Of a stretch of DNA of 64,000 nt, positions 15,174 through 22,087 are shown one piece after another. The stretch is taken from the IMG/VR virus record IMGVR_UViG_3300017991_000048, positions 62,001-126,000 of that record. One strand, 5' to 3'. Made by a program: the position numbers and the translations under genes. The notes below the pieces were generated by a model that saw only the letters and a list, made by a program, of their open reading frames with translations, was not told the DNA's origin and ran no database searches. Within the stretch, counting starts at the first letter, position 1, and every line of letters begins with the position of its first letter. Source of the stretch: a virus.

Positions 15174-15533
15174 TACGTCCTCTTCGACTTCCCGGCAAAC
15201 ATTCGGATTGTCTTCACATTCGCAGCACTGGTCCTCAGTCTCGTTCATTTCTTTGTGTCTAGCGGTTGCGCTCAACAAATTAGCCAGATCTAGAAGTCGT
15301 CCCGCAATATCGAATAGTGCGGCTTCCTTGGTATTGATCCAGTCCGTGACTCTAACATCCGGGCCAAAACCAATAACGCAGAAATAATCTAGATCCCCTT
15401 CTAGCATACAGCCTATCGCTGGAATCACGCTTTCTTGTAATATTCGTGCCTCTGTTGGGCATCCATCAGAGGATTCCAGCATATCTGCCAAAACTCGTAA
15501 ACCTTGGGCCGCTGCTTCTCGTTCTTTAGTCAT
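15168..15533 (-). CDS. Small acidic protein with Cys-rich end
   Basis: 121 residues. Helices at both ends surround a central VIPAIGCMLEGDLDYFCVIGFG. The C-terminus has CCECEDNPNVC. A minus-strand GGGGTGTAAT lies 8 bases before its ATG. No tag and no recognised family. Confidence 0.65.
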   Translation of the reverse strand: MTKEREAAAQGLRVLADMLESSDGCPTEARILQESVIPAIGCMLEGDLDYFCVIGFGPDVRVTDWINTKEAALFDIAGRLLDLANLLSATARHKEMNETEDQCCECEDNPNVCREVEEDVN

Positions 15534-15594
15534 GCCCCTAATTACACCCCTTATGTAGAGTAAGCAAGAATTTCGTTGATGGATCGGGGGGTTC

Positions 15595-15603
15595 GGTGTA
15601 ATA
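15595..15603 (+). promoter_or_regulatory. Promoter element GGTGTAATA
   Basis: It lies 7 bases before the GTG start at 15611, so the mRNA would have almost no leader. A minus-strand counterpart (ATTACACC at 15541-15548) serves the gene at 15533. Confidence 0.55.
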
Positions 15604-15610
15604 CATAAGA

Positions 15611-15871
15611 GTGCAATATTACTATGAAGACGTGCCGGGGTTAGGTAATGTAGCTCTCAGCCGACATGCTCAAACCAAGGCTGAAGAGCAACAAATAACA
15701 GACCGGCAAGTTGAATCCGTTCTTTATGGTGGGAAAAGCATCCCAGACGGCGATTCGATTTGGAGAGAACGAAAAGGCATTCGTCTGGTAATTATTACGC
15801 CAACACCATTTCGAGGTGCCAAGCTGGTCAAAACCATGTACCGGATCGAACCCCAAGCAAGAGTAAGATGA
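15611..15871 (+). CDS. DUF4258-like protein, untagged paralog
   Basis: ALSRHAQTKAEEQQITDRQV, then YGGKSIPDGDSIWRERKGIRLVI, match the DUF4258 pattern and the tagged paralog at 2356-2658. It ends RIEPQARVR with no LWDHL motif. The GTG start has no clear ribosome-binding site but sits right after a promoter element. Coupled by ATGA to the next gene. Confidence 0.7.
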   Translation: MQYYYEDVPGLGNVALSRHAQTKAEEQQITDRQVESVLYGGKSIPDGDSIWRERKGIRLVIITPTPFRGAKLVKTMYRIEPQARVR

Positions 15872-16332
15872 CATATTTTTATACCTTACTGGCTCTCTTT
15901 GCAGGTTCTGTTTTACTTGCCCGGTGGCAATACAGCAGAGCGCACAGTATGTGGCGTTATCTTTGGTATCAGCATTGGGGGGTGCGCCAAAAACAACGGG
16001 CGTTTTCTCGCTGGTTGTGGGCACGATACCCTCGATTTATGCGGTTTAAATGGCGAGTGACGGCTCCTTATTATCGACTCAAGCATCACGATCTGACATG
16101 GAAGATTCGAATCAAACTTGACCATTGGTGGTTTCTCTACGCTCACTTTTGGGTGCCAAAGTGTAAGCACCACCCAAAAGTCATGCTCATGGCTGGCACT
16201 TGTATGGCGTGTATGGCACGGAAAGTGGGGGAGGAACAGAACCGGAAAGCTAAACTCGCCAATCTAACTGGCAAAGGCGATGGTAAAGACCCGTTGCCGC
16301 CTGATTTTCTGGAAAAAATGTTTGGGGGCTAG
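15868..16332 (+). CDS. Trp/Arg-rich protein with N-terminal membrane segment
   Basis: A signal-like or membrane helix (YFYTLLALFAGSVLLARW) is followed by an unusual Trp-, Arg- and His-rich region (SMWRYLWYQHWGVRQKQRAF ...), a CKHH and CMACMA set and a Lys-rich end. The high aromatic/basic content suggests a membrane-associated protein. The function is unknown. Confidence 0.6.
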   Translation: MTYFYTLLALFAGSVLLARWQYSRAHSMWRYLWYQHWGVRQKQRAFSRWLWARYPRFMRFKWRVTAPYYRLKHHDLTWKIRIKLDHWWFLYAHFWVPKCKHHPKVMLMAGTCMACMARKVGEEQNRKAKLANLTGKGDGKDPLPPDFLEKMFGG

Positions 16333-16360
16333 AGTTTCCCGGAGTTGAGTTGTAATAGCT
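16331..16360 (+). promoter_or_regulatory. Class II promoter TAGAGTTT...GTTGTAATAG
   Basis: TAGAGTTTCCCGGAGTTGAG then TTGTAATAG, 3 bases before the ATG at 16363. Similar two-part sequences occur at 21302, 23133, 35900 (minus), 36410 (minus) and 45685 (minus). Confidence 0.5.
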
Positions 16361-16362
16361 GT

Positions 16363-16842
16363 ATGTCTGACTGTAACGGATGTGGCTATTGTTGTCTTAA
16401 AACGCCTTGTGAAGCGGCTCACCGGGTTTATGGGCCGGGTATCGCTGTCTGTCCAGCCCTTACCTGGACCGGAGAACGCCATATTTGCCAACTGATGGAA
16501 CTCCCATCCGGTCTGGGTGAACGCTTTAGAGCGGAACTTCACGCCGGGGCAGGCTGTTGCTGTGGTCTTAACTCATGGCGTCAAGATGTCCGTAACCGTA
16601 TTCCAGCTAAAAAGCTTACAAAAGAGGCGCGTATCCCTTCAATTATGCAGCTTTTTCTGGCTTGTTTGGGGCGGCAATGGATCGGTGGCGATGCCATTAT
16701 GCTCGCTCTATACGCTTTTCAGGCCGAACTGGTCGATTCAGGTATGGATGAGGCCGAAGCCGAAGCTATTGTAGGTAAATGCCTACATTACCTCAAAGAT
16801 CACCGTAAAGGCTCTTTGGACGATTTTCTTGGCGGTCTTTGA
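16363..16842 (+). CDS. Cys-cluster protein (YkgJ-like)
   Basis: The N-terminal CNGCGYCCLKTPC with a later CPAL and IC resembles the CxxCxxCC signature of YkgJ-type zinc/iron-chelating proteins. A further CCCG lies near residue 68. The C-terminal half is helical. The ATG at 16363 is preferred because it immediately follows the promoter. No tag; it ends DDFLGGL. Confidence 0.65.
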   Translation: MSDCNGCGYCCLKTPCEAAHRVYGPGIAVCPALTWTGERHICQLMELPSGLGERFRAELHAGAGCCCGLNSWRQDVRNRIPAKKLTKEARIPSIMQLFLACLGRQWIGGDAIMLALYAFQAELVDSGMDEAEAEAIVGKCLHYLKDHRKGSLDDFLGGL

Positions 16843-16868
16843 CTTTATTTTGATACTACACCTAAGCC

Positions 16869-16970
16869 ATGGACCACAATCGTTGGAAAGAAAGACGAGC
16901 GGCCCTAACTTTTCTTTTCTCAGTTCTTGGCTGGCACTGGTTTCAACTGTTGTTTCTTGGCGGTCTTTGA
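16869..16970 (+). CDS. Possible 33-aa TM2-like membrane peptide
   Basis: An ATG frame encodes a charged start (MDHNRWKERRAA) and a hydrophobic helix (LTFLFSVLGWHWFQLLFLGG), reminiscent of a short TM2 domain. Its last 19 bases repeat the end of the preceding gene (16825-16843), giving the same FLGGL ending. There is no good ribosome-binding site. It overlaps the leftward gene by 28 bases. Confidence 0.25.
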   Translation: MDHNRWKERRAALTFLFSVLGWHWFQLLFLGGL

Positions 16971-17272
16971 CCCTCTACCCAGGCGACAATCCGTTGACCC
17001 TCTTCTCTGGTGAACTGGTTTTGTTGGTTCTTTGTGAATCTTTCTGCGACTACCTCTCGGAAAGCTTTTTGACCGTCGTCAGTGATAATCAGGCCAATTG
17101 TTGCCGGGGATAATGCAAGAACTGTTACCACATCCCACAAAGTTATATGTGGTTTTGTTTCCTTCAGATCTTTTCTGCCCACAACCCTTAGAAACTCGAA
17201 GTGTAGGGACGCTGACGTATACATGAGGGCTATGAACGATGCTGCCCAGTATGCAATTAGTACGTGAACCAT
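16943..17272 (-). CDS. Membrane protein of unknown function
   Basis: Two hydrophobic segments (VHVLIAYWAASFIALMYTSA and LWDVVTVLALSPATIGLII), then a basic, polar end. The ATG at 17272 overlaps the upstream stop; the frame is open to 17344. The ITLWDVV here belongs to a membrane helix and is not counted as a tag. Confidence 0.6.
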   Translation of the reverse strand: MVHVLIAYWAASFIALMYTSASLHFEFLRVVGRKDLKETKPHITLWDVVTVLALSPATIGLIITDDGQKAFREVVAERFTKNQQNQFTREEGQRIVAWVEGQRPPRNNS

Positions 17273-17529
17273 TTTGGCCTTGACATACTGCGAGTGTTGT
17301 CTACTCTGTAGGCACCAAAAGAGGTCGGGTCCGTTGCTCGACAAAGGGCGCTCTTACCGGGCGTCCTTTTTTCTTCCTCTCTCAAGTGGTCCCAGAGATT
17401 TTTGTCAGGGTAGACAAGGGTACACTTGGGTTCGCCCCTGTCTCTACATCCTTCGCAGTGCGGCCCGATACACGGGACTACTGACTCTGGAATTTCATTT
17501 GGATTCCATGCATCAAAAAATTCAGTCAT
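17257..17529 (-). CDS. Zinc-knuckle protein with LWDHL tag and long tail
   Basis: CIGPHCEGC and C form a compact Cys set. The tag NLWDHLREEEK at residues 44-54 is followed by a 36-residue basic tail with no domain. The tail may be an extension gained by loss of a stop codon. Confidence 0.65.
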   Translation of the reverse strand: MTEFFDAWNPNEIPESVVPCIGPHCEGCRDRGEPKCTLVYPDKNLWDHLREEEKRTPGKSALCRATDPTSFGAYRVDNTRSMSRPKWFTY

Positions 17530-17929
17530 TTTCCAGGTGCTCCCATAGGTCTTTGGTAGAGCCTTGCATCACAGTTTGGTTTCTAATGCTTTGTAAAGAA
17601 ACCTCAAGCCTTAAACTATGGTTCATGCGGCAGTTGTGAGTACAAAGGTGGTGTGTTCCCTTGTCATTGAAGAATCGAATCGAATTTACATGGCCCTCTG
17701 TAATACTGTGACCACACTCAACACATTTTGGACGCATCATTGCTTCAGAGAATGCTAGTTCCGCTGGTCCAGGCGTGGCTATCGATGTCAAAAACTTCTG
17801 ATGATCCTCTTCGAGCGCTCTTTTATTTTGGCTGGTTCTTTTCCAAAGCATAACAAGCGTTAGTGCCCCGAAAAACATATAGAGTCCGATTCCTATTCCT
17901 TTGAATAATTCCTGGTATTCAGGAGCCAT
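17522..17929 (-). CDS. Membrane-anchored zinc-ribbon protein with LWEHL tag
   Basis: A membrane helix (GIGIGLYMFFGALTLVML) is followed by a charged linker, a zinc set (CVECGHSI ... CTHNC) and the tag DLWEHLEND. The build is like 10548-11159. It overlaps both neighbours. Confidence 0.7.
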   Translation of the reverse strand: MAPEYQELFKGIGIGLYMFFGALTLVMLWKRTSQNKRALEEDHQKFLTSIATPGPAELAFSEAMMRPKCVECGHSITEGHVNSIRFFNDKGTHHLCTHNCRMNHSLRLEVSLQSIRNQTVMQGSTKDLWEHLEND

Positions 17930-18302
17930 TTTTAGGTACCTCTGTTACGTGATCCCAGAGAATTTTGTCCGGTCCCGGTTGTTGCCTTCTGGCTACTTTT
18001 CTGCTGCAAGCAGGGGTACAATATGTTCCAGCGACATAGGCAGAAAGGTAAACTTCATTGACGATAGGCTGCATATCCCCACACTCGTCACAGCGCCAAT
18101 AAAGTACGGTCGTACAGGGAATTCTAAAAACTTTGACTGACCGGGTTTCCTCAGTCAGCGGTACGTAAGGATTCACTCCTTCATGGCACTGCTCACTAAG
18201 CTTGAACACGCTGTGGACACAATCCGGTGAACAATAAGCGTGATCGTCTATCTCCATACAGGGCGGATCACAGAAAGTTCCGCAGTAATAACAATCAGGC
18301 AT
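17919..18302 (-). CDS. Cysteine-rich zinc-ribbon protein with LWDHV tag, paralog of 178-678
   Basis: CYYCGTFC, CSPDC, CDECGD and CTPACS pairs. The segment from CDECGD to the tag matches the protein at 178-678 (VYLSAYVAGTYCTPACS against VYFSLYNHGTYCSPVCS). The tag ILWDHVTEVPKNGS is near-terminal. It shows that rightward and leftward blocks share gene families. Confidence 0.75.
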   Translation of the reverse strand: MPDCYYCGTFCDPPCMEIDDHAYCSPDCVHSVFKLSEQCHEGVNPYVPLTEETRSVKVFRIPCTTVLYWRCDECGDMQPIVNEVYLSAYVAGTYCTPACSRKVARRQQPGPDKILWDHVTEVPKNGS

Positions 18303-18720
18303 CTTTCACGTGGTCCCACAAGTTCTTAGGTTCCTCTTCTTTTTCAGCCTTGTTTTTGCATTTGTCAGAGCACCATGCGCCGATGATCTTAGTACTAAAG
18401 ACCACATTATTTGTATAAAGTTCCGTGCCGCATTCACATTGACGGTGCAGCTTTACTTTAAGTGATCTGCCCAAGCCTCTGACAGTCTCCTCAAAGCTAT
18501 TCGTGGTTTCAGCGGCAGCATGGCTCACTGCCGTAAATGCTTTCGATAGCTCTTCGGCGCTGTATTTGGGTAGCGTTTCTACTATGTTAGATAGTGTATT
18601 GGTTGTACTTGAAGACTCAATGATCGCTCTGGAAGCCTCAGTGATACAGGTTGGGCAATAAGTGGGAGGTGGGTGCCCGACGAAAGAAAAGTAGTTGTGA
18701 CAATGACGGCAGCGAGGCAT
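18295..18720 (-). CDS. Two-ribbon helical protein with LWDHV tag
   Basis: An N-terminal ribbon (CRHCHNYF ... CPTC), a central helical part (LSKAFTAVSHAAAETTNSFE), a second set (CECGTEL ... CSDKC) and the tag NLWDHVKDA. The first ribbon spacing resembles those of EWRP-family proteins, but the EWRP module is absent. Confidence 0.7.
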   Translation of the reverse strand: MPRCRHCHNYFSFVGHPPPTYCPTCITEASRAIIESSSTTNTLSNIVETLPKYSAEELSKAFTAVSHAAAETTNSFEETVRGLGRSLKVKLHRQCECGTELYTNNVVFSTKIIGAWCSDKCKNKAEKEEEPKNLWDHVKDA

Positions 18721-18721
18721 T

Positions 18722-18964
18722 TTATTCCCTGAGACAGTCCCAAAGAGCAGAGGGTGGCTTGGCTTTAGCCGAACGCCCCTTGGTGCGGTTTTTCTTTTTC
18801 CGCAATTTTTTACGCTCGCCGCTTTCTACTGCGGTATTTTTAAGAAATACTTTATAACACTTATGAGAGCAGAAGTTATCAGCGATAGAAATTTTAAAGT
18901 CTGTTCCACAGACGGCACATTGGCCTCGAAGATGCTGCCAAAGATTTTTATTGCTTTGGTCCAT
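18722..18964 (-). CDS. Small zinc protein with tags at both ends
   Basis: The N-terminus reads MDQSNKNLWQHLRG and the C-terminus SALWDCLRE: two tag-like motifs in one 80-residue protein. Between them lie CAVCGTDF and CSHKC and a very basic stretch (RKKLRKKKNRTKGRSAKAK) that could bind nucleic acid. The first tag may be the remnant of a fused upstream gene. Confidence 0.65.
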   Translation of the reverse strand: MDQSNKNLWQHLRGQCAVCGTDFKISIADNFCSHKCYKVFLKNTAVESGERKKLRKKKNRTKGRSAKAKPPSALWDCLRE

Positions 18965-19147
18965 TTAGCTTTCTGTAATGCAAGTCCAAAGTGTCCAAGG
19001 GGGCGGAGTCGGTCCTACTTCATAGACTTCGTAATAAGTTGGATTGGTTGTAGCTGTAAGAGGGTCAGAAGATTGCCTTGCGACTTCGTGGTATTCACCA
19101 TCGTCTCCTAGCCGATAAAGGCGATCCCCCACTCGTAGCTCATCCAT
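18965..19147 (-). CDS. Small protein with degenerate tag
   Basis: 60 residues, starting MDELRVGDRLYRLGDDGEYH, a beta-hairpin-like pattern. It ends PWTLWTCITES, a worn form of the tag (TLWTCI). It lies directly between two tagged genes. Confidence 0.55.
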   Translation of the reverse strand: MDELRVGDRLYRLGDDGEYHEVARQSSDPLTATTNPTYYEVYEVGPTPPPWTLWTCITES

Positions 19148-19148
19148 T

Positions 19149-19331
19149 TTAAGTTTCCCTCAGATGATCCCAAAGGGTTCTGTTGGGAGCGGGATGTTGG
19201 ATGTCCCCGCTACATACTTCGGTCCATTCAGACGGATAAGCGTAAACAAAGTCATCTGATTTCTTCGGTTTCCAGTTTTCGCGGAAAAGATGATATATAT
19301 CACGGTTTCGGTTGGGTCTCCATTCTGCCAT
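19149..19331 (-). CDS. Small protein with LWDHL tag
   Basis: 60 residues, aromatic-rich (IYHLFRENWKPKKSDDFVYA), ending NRTLWDHLRET. One Cys only. No family is recognised. Confidence 0.6.
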   Translation of the reverse strand: MAEWRPNRNRDIYHLFRENWKPKKSDDFVYAYPSEWTEVCSGDIQHPAPNRTLWDHLRET

Positions 19332-19337
19332 GTTTAT

Positions 19338-19799
19338 TTAGTCCTTAAGGTGTTCCCAAAGAGTTACAGGATCTTCTTCGGGTGCGGGTTCCGGTTCGGC
19401 TTCTGATTCTGACATGCCTATCCAATAACCGTGGGGACGAGTGAATTCGTTTTGTGATCCGACACCGGCACGAATAGGCCCTATTGGACCGCCTATAGCG
19501 CCAGTGGCACCGGAGAAGCCAATCACACCTCTCGGCGCTGGGTTAGGTCCTCTCGGCGCTGGGTTAGGTCGGCTTTCCACACCTCTTATAGCGTTAGCAA
19601 TCTCTCTTTGTTGTCGTCGTCGTTCGGCTTCCCGTTCTCTTTGCCTGTGTTCCGCTTCTTCCTCTTTTGCTTTTCTCTCCAAGGCTTTTCTTTCTAACTC
19701 TTTCAGCCGTTTATGGGCCTGCCACGCTTTGAAGGTGTGGTAAGCTAGCCCAGTAAGAGCGGCACCAATAATAAGGGATAAGGGGTCAGGAAGCCACAT
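19338..19799 (-). CDS. Membrane-anchored charged-helix protein with collagen-like repeats and LWEHL tag
   Basis: An N-terminal hydrophobic helix (LSLIIGAALTGLAYHTF), then a long Lys/Glu/Arg helix (residues about 30-67), a duplicated PNPAPRG unit (a 21-bp tandem repeat at 19528-19569), Gly-x-y repeats (GATGAIGGPIGPI) and the final tag TLWEHLKD. It is the first leftward gene from the divergent promoter at 19807-19852. Same build as 1089-1667. Confidence 0.7.
   Translation of the reverse strand: MWLPDPLSLIIGAALTGLAYHTFKAWQAHKRLKELERKALERKAKEEEAEHRQREREAERRRQQREIANAIRGVESRPNPAPRGPNPAPRGVIGFSGATGAIGGPIGPIRAGVGSQNEFTRPHGYWIGMSESEAEPEPAPEEDPVTLWEHLKD
19528..19569. repeat. 21-bp tandem repeat, two copies
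   Basis: Two exact copies of CCTCTCGGCGCTGGGTTAGG plus T, at 19528-19548 and 19549-19569. On the minus strand it duplicates PNPAPRG in frame and could change copy number by slippage without breaking the gene. Confidence 0.85.
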
Positions 19800-19806
19800 G
19801 GGTCTA

Positions 19807-19852
19807 AATTACACCAAAAGAGCTACGCTTTCCACCATTTTCGGTGTAATAT
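19807..19852. promoter_or_regulatory. Divergent promoter pair
   Basis: Minus-strand GGTGTAATTTA (ending 19815) lies 7 bases before the start at 19799. Plus-strand GGTGTAATAT (19843-19852) lies 6 bases before the ATG at 19859. Both mRNAs would be nearly leaderless. Confidence 0.6.
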
Positions 19853-19858
19853 CTGGGT

Positions 19859-20410
19859 ATGGAAATTGCCAGGGGACATGATGTAGGTCCAGAAGATTTC
19901 GAGCCGGGTAAGATTCACCAGATCGGCAAACGGACAGTTCTGTTCAATACTGACATGGCACCGGCTATTGTAATGCATAACCCCAAATACCCTCATAATG
20001 TGGGGGCAGCGGTTCGGGCCGCGTCCTGTTTTGGGGCCAAAGTTGTCATTTTCAGTGGTGACCGGCTTGGGGTTCTGGACAACCCAAAAGTCAGAATACC
20101 GAGAGAAGAGCGAATGAAGGGCTATCGGGACGTAACAATCCTGAACGACACATACCCTTTCAACAGATTCCCTAAAGAATTCACGCCTATAGCGGTAGAA
20201 GTGAGACAGAATTCAGAAATGTTGCCAGAGTTCATACATCCGGAGTACCCTGTCTACGTTTTTGGGCCAGAAGACGGGTCACTCCCACAAGTTATGCTAT
20301 CGCTTTGCCACCGGTTTCTGAGGATTCCGTCCAAACATTGTCTGAATTTAGGGAATGCTGTGAACATTGTTCTTTACGACCGGGCGGTAAAAAATGCCGT
20401 TTCGGTGTAA
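19859..20410 (+). CDS. SPOUT (TrmH/SpoU-family) RNA 2'-O-methyltransferase
   Basis: 183 residues, the minimal catalytic size. Motif 1 is NPKYPHNVGAAVRAASCFGA (41-60), motif 2 YVFGPEDGSLP (133-143) and motif 3 LRIPSKHCLNLGNAVNI (154-170), forming the trefoil-knot SAM site. The family methylates ribose in tRNA or rRNA. Small members such as TrmL act at tRNA position 34, but the target here is unknown. With the tRNA-like cluster and PTH2 it suggests manipulation of tRNA. No tag. Confidence 0.88.
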   Translation: MEIARGHDVGPEDFEPGKIHQIGKRTVLFNTDMAPAIVMHNPKYPHNVGAAVRAASCFGAKVVIFSGDRLGVLDNPKVRIPREERMKGYRDVTILNDTYPFNRFPKEFTPIAVEVRQNSEMLPEFIHPEYPVYVFGPEDGSLPQVMLSLCHRFLRIPSKHCLNLGNAVNIVLYDRAVKNAVSV

Positions 20411-20416
20411 TTAAAC

Positions 20417-20875
20417 ATGACTGAGATCGAAAAACTGATTTGGGCCACGGCTTTTGCGAAAGCTTACGAACGTCAGCACTGGGTTACGACCATGGTCCCT
20501 GGACAAACTCCTGGAACGTGCGGCACCATGATGCACGATAGCCGGGACGTTGATCTGATTATTGGTTATGATTGTGCGGAAATAGCGGATATGGCGGTGA
20601 TAAAATACCGGGAAGCCATGGATGTCGATACTCCAAAACTTTTGATCAATGAAAACAAACACAAAGAAGACCCTAAGAATCTTTGGGATCATGTGATTGA
20701 CCCAGAAGTTGCAGTCAGATCCACGGAACCTAAGTTCCGTTCGCCAGAAGAGCGTAAACGCTGGAATGAAGCCTTCGAACGGAGTCAGAAAGCCGAACCC
20801 ACTTGGGACTTTTCTGACCATTGTGAGGTGGCTGACAAAGCTGTAGCAATCGCCCGATACAAAGAAGGGGGATAA
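20417..20875 (+). CDS. IWATA-family protein with internal LWDHV tag
   Basis: EKLIWATAFAKAYERQ resembles the untagged protein at 1899-2228 (EEQIWAAAYIQQL). The tag NLWDHVIDP lies around residues 92-100 and is followed by a second, highly charged helical segment of about 50 residues (RSPEERKRWNEAFERSQKA). A promoter element ends 4 bases before the ATG. It may be a fusion of a tagged protein with another helix. Confidence 0.7.
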   Translation: MTEIEKLIWATAFAKAYERQHWVTTMVPGQTPGTCGTMMHDSRDVDLIIGYDCAEIADMAVIKYREAMDVDTPKLLINENKHKEDPKNLWDHVIDPEVAVRSTEPKFRSPEERKRWNEAFERSQKAEPTWDFSDHCEVADKAVAIARYKEGG

Positions 20876-20933
20876 CGGTCCCGGCAGGTTTATTTGTAAA
20901 ACCTCTGGGTTGCTGAAATGCTGGTTTTAAGAG

Positions 20934-20964
20934 TGACCCCCTTGGAATGGTTCTGAGGGGGTCA
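20934..20964 (+). terminator. Hairpin without T-run
   Basis: TGACCCCC (20934-20941) pairs with GGGGGTCA (20957-20964) around a 15-base loop, in the 118-base gap after the gene ending at 20875. No T-tract follows, so it may be a processing site, a Rho-type end or a weak terminator. Confidence 0.4.
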
Positions 20965-20993
20965 TTCGATCAGGGTCGGTGTAAGTAGGTAGT

Positions 20994-21293
20994 GTGTCAG
21001 TACCTGAGACAATAATGTTTGCCGGTAAAGAGCGGAAAGTGCTCAAGGGCAAGGATCAGACGTGGGTAATCAAGCTCAATAAAGGCTACAAGGTGTCAGT
21101 GCTGGATTATGGCAAGTCTGAAGCTTATGGAAAGCGATATGAGTGCCACCTCTTGAAAACATCTAACAGGTTTATCTTACGATCTCTTGTAGGGTCAGGG
21201 CACACATTTGAAGAGGCAGTGCGAATGTTAGATGAGAGAAGCGAAAGATGGTGTGACCATCTGACCGCCGCTCGTGGGGATGAAAAAAGTTGA
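20994..21293 (+). CDS. Small basic protein
   Basis: A GTG at 20994 follows the promoter element GGTGTAAGTA (20978-20987). An ATG seven codons later (MFAGKERKVLKG) is also possible. Beta-rich, with KGKDQTWVIKLNKGYKVSVL. The end RWCDHLTAARGDEKS faintly echoes the tag but lacks Leu-Trp order. The function is unknown. Confidence 0.6.
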   Translation: MSVPETIMFAGKERKVLKGKDQTWVIKLNKGYKVSVLDYGKSEAYGKRYECHLLKTSNRFILRSLVGSGHTFEEAVRMLDERSERWCDHLTAARGDEKS

Positions 21294-21301
21294 AATTCAA
21301 A

Positions 21302-21330
21302 TAGAGTTTCAGGCGGCTCAGTTGTAATAC
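21302..21330 (+). promoter_or_regulatory. Class II promoter
   Basis: TAGAGTTTCAGGCGGCTCA then GTTGTAATACA, the same two-part arrangement as at 16331 and 23133. It lies upstream of the TTG-start frame at 21346. Confidence 0.45.
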
Positions 21331-21345
21331 ATAGAGCTTGGTTAG

Positions 21346-21531
21346 TTGACGGAGGTATCGCTTAAAGACTTCGCGGATTATTGGGGCCGCGAAGGTGGTT
21401 GGAAAAACTCGGACAATAAGCGCTGGTTCGAGCATCTGTTAGAAATGGACCGTCTAATGGCACCAACTATAAGGCGTCAAACTGAAAAGTTTGAAGATCC
21501 CGGTGACCCGCCGGGTACCTCCGTGAGCTAA
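21346..21531 (+). CDS. Small protein, TTG start
   Basis: 61 residues starting (M)TEVSLKDFADYWGREGG. No ATG or GTG is available between the promoter and the frame, so a TTG start is inferred. The start codon and its reality are uncertain. No known domain. Confidence 0.4.
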   Translation: MTEVSLKDFADYWGREGGWKNSDNKRWFEHLLEMDRLMAPTIRRQTEKFEDPGDPPGTSVS

Positions 21532-21539
21532 TCAAACAC

Positions 21540-21755
21540 TCACTTCTTGACCTTGGGATAAATTACTTCCCAAAGTTTCTGGCCCAATTCAAACCTAGCT
21601 CTTTCCGTAGCCGTGTGTACCTCAAAGCTAGATACATTACCCTTTACAGACAACACGCCGTGTAACATCTTTATTGCGTTTATTAGAGGCTCTGCGTCAT
21701 CATCTCGGATGTCATGTTCTAATACGACTGTTAAGGAATGGTATCTGTCAGTCAT
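21540..21755 (-). CDS. Small protein of unknown function
   Basis: The ATG at 21755 overlaps the upstream stop. 71 residues with an alternating strand/helix pattern (LTVVLEHDIRDDDAEPLINA). It ends QKLWEVIYPKVKK; the LWEVI is weakly tag-like but more likely part of a helix. Confidence 0.6.
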   Translation of the reverse strand: MTDRYHSLTVVLEHDIRDDDAEPLINAIKMLHGVLSVKGNVSSFEVHTATERARFELGQKLWEVIYPKVKK

Positions 21756-22087
21756 GGCACAACCTTTCGGTACCAAATAAGAAAAACTACTTTCCCATAC
21801 TGAGAAACAATATGTTCCAACTTGCTCAAAACAATGTCCCGGTGCTCTGAGTCAAAAGCGTCCACTGTGGCTTCGCTTATCCTGGACACAACCCGTTCGT
21901 AGTCCATACCCGCTATGAGAGCTTCAGCGCAGTAAGAAAGCCAGTCGGTTACCGCATTTCGATCCTGAAAAGCGGTCAGCATATCCGACAAAGGCACCCC
22001 TGTAGTCTCACAATAACGGTACACACCGGCTACCACCACTTTTCCATCCTCTGTTTGACCAACGAACTTGAGTAGTTTCTTAGCCAC
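21752..22087 (-). CDS. Helical protein of unknown function
   Basis: 111 residues, no tag. The segments GVPLSDMLTAFQDRNAVTDW and DAFDSEHRDIVLSKLEHIVS are helical. It overlaps both neighbours by a few bases, so it is in one leftward unit with 22080-23099. Confidence 0.65.
   Translation of the reverse strand: MAKKLLKFVGQTEDGKVVVAGVYRYCETTGVPLSDMLTAFQDRNAVTDWLSYCAEALIAGMDYERVVSRISEATVDAFDSEHRDIVLSKLEHIVSQYGKVVFLIWYRKVVP

Noticed and set aside
2356-15871. Toxin-antitoxin system for the DUF4258-like proteins
   Set aside because: Neither copy has a neighbouring antitoxin-like helix-turn-helix or acidic partner; the fold relation alone is too weak.
16943-17272. LWDVV in the membrane protein as a tag
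   Set aside because: It lies in the middle of a hydrophobic helix, lacks the His and charged tail, and is far from the end.
178-19799. LWDHL motif as a DNA or RNA signal (for example a ribosome site for the next gene)
   Set aside because: Synonymous codons vary freely between copies, the motif also occurs where no gene follows closely, and the ribosome-site-like purines lie after it, so a peptide signal fits better.
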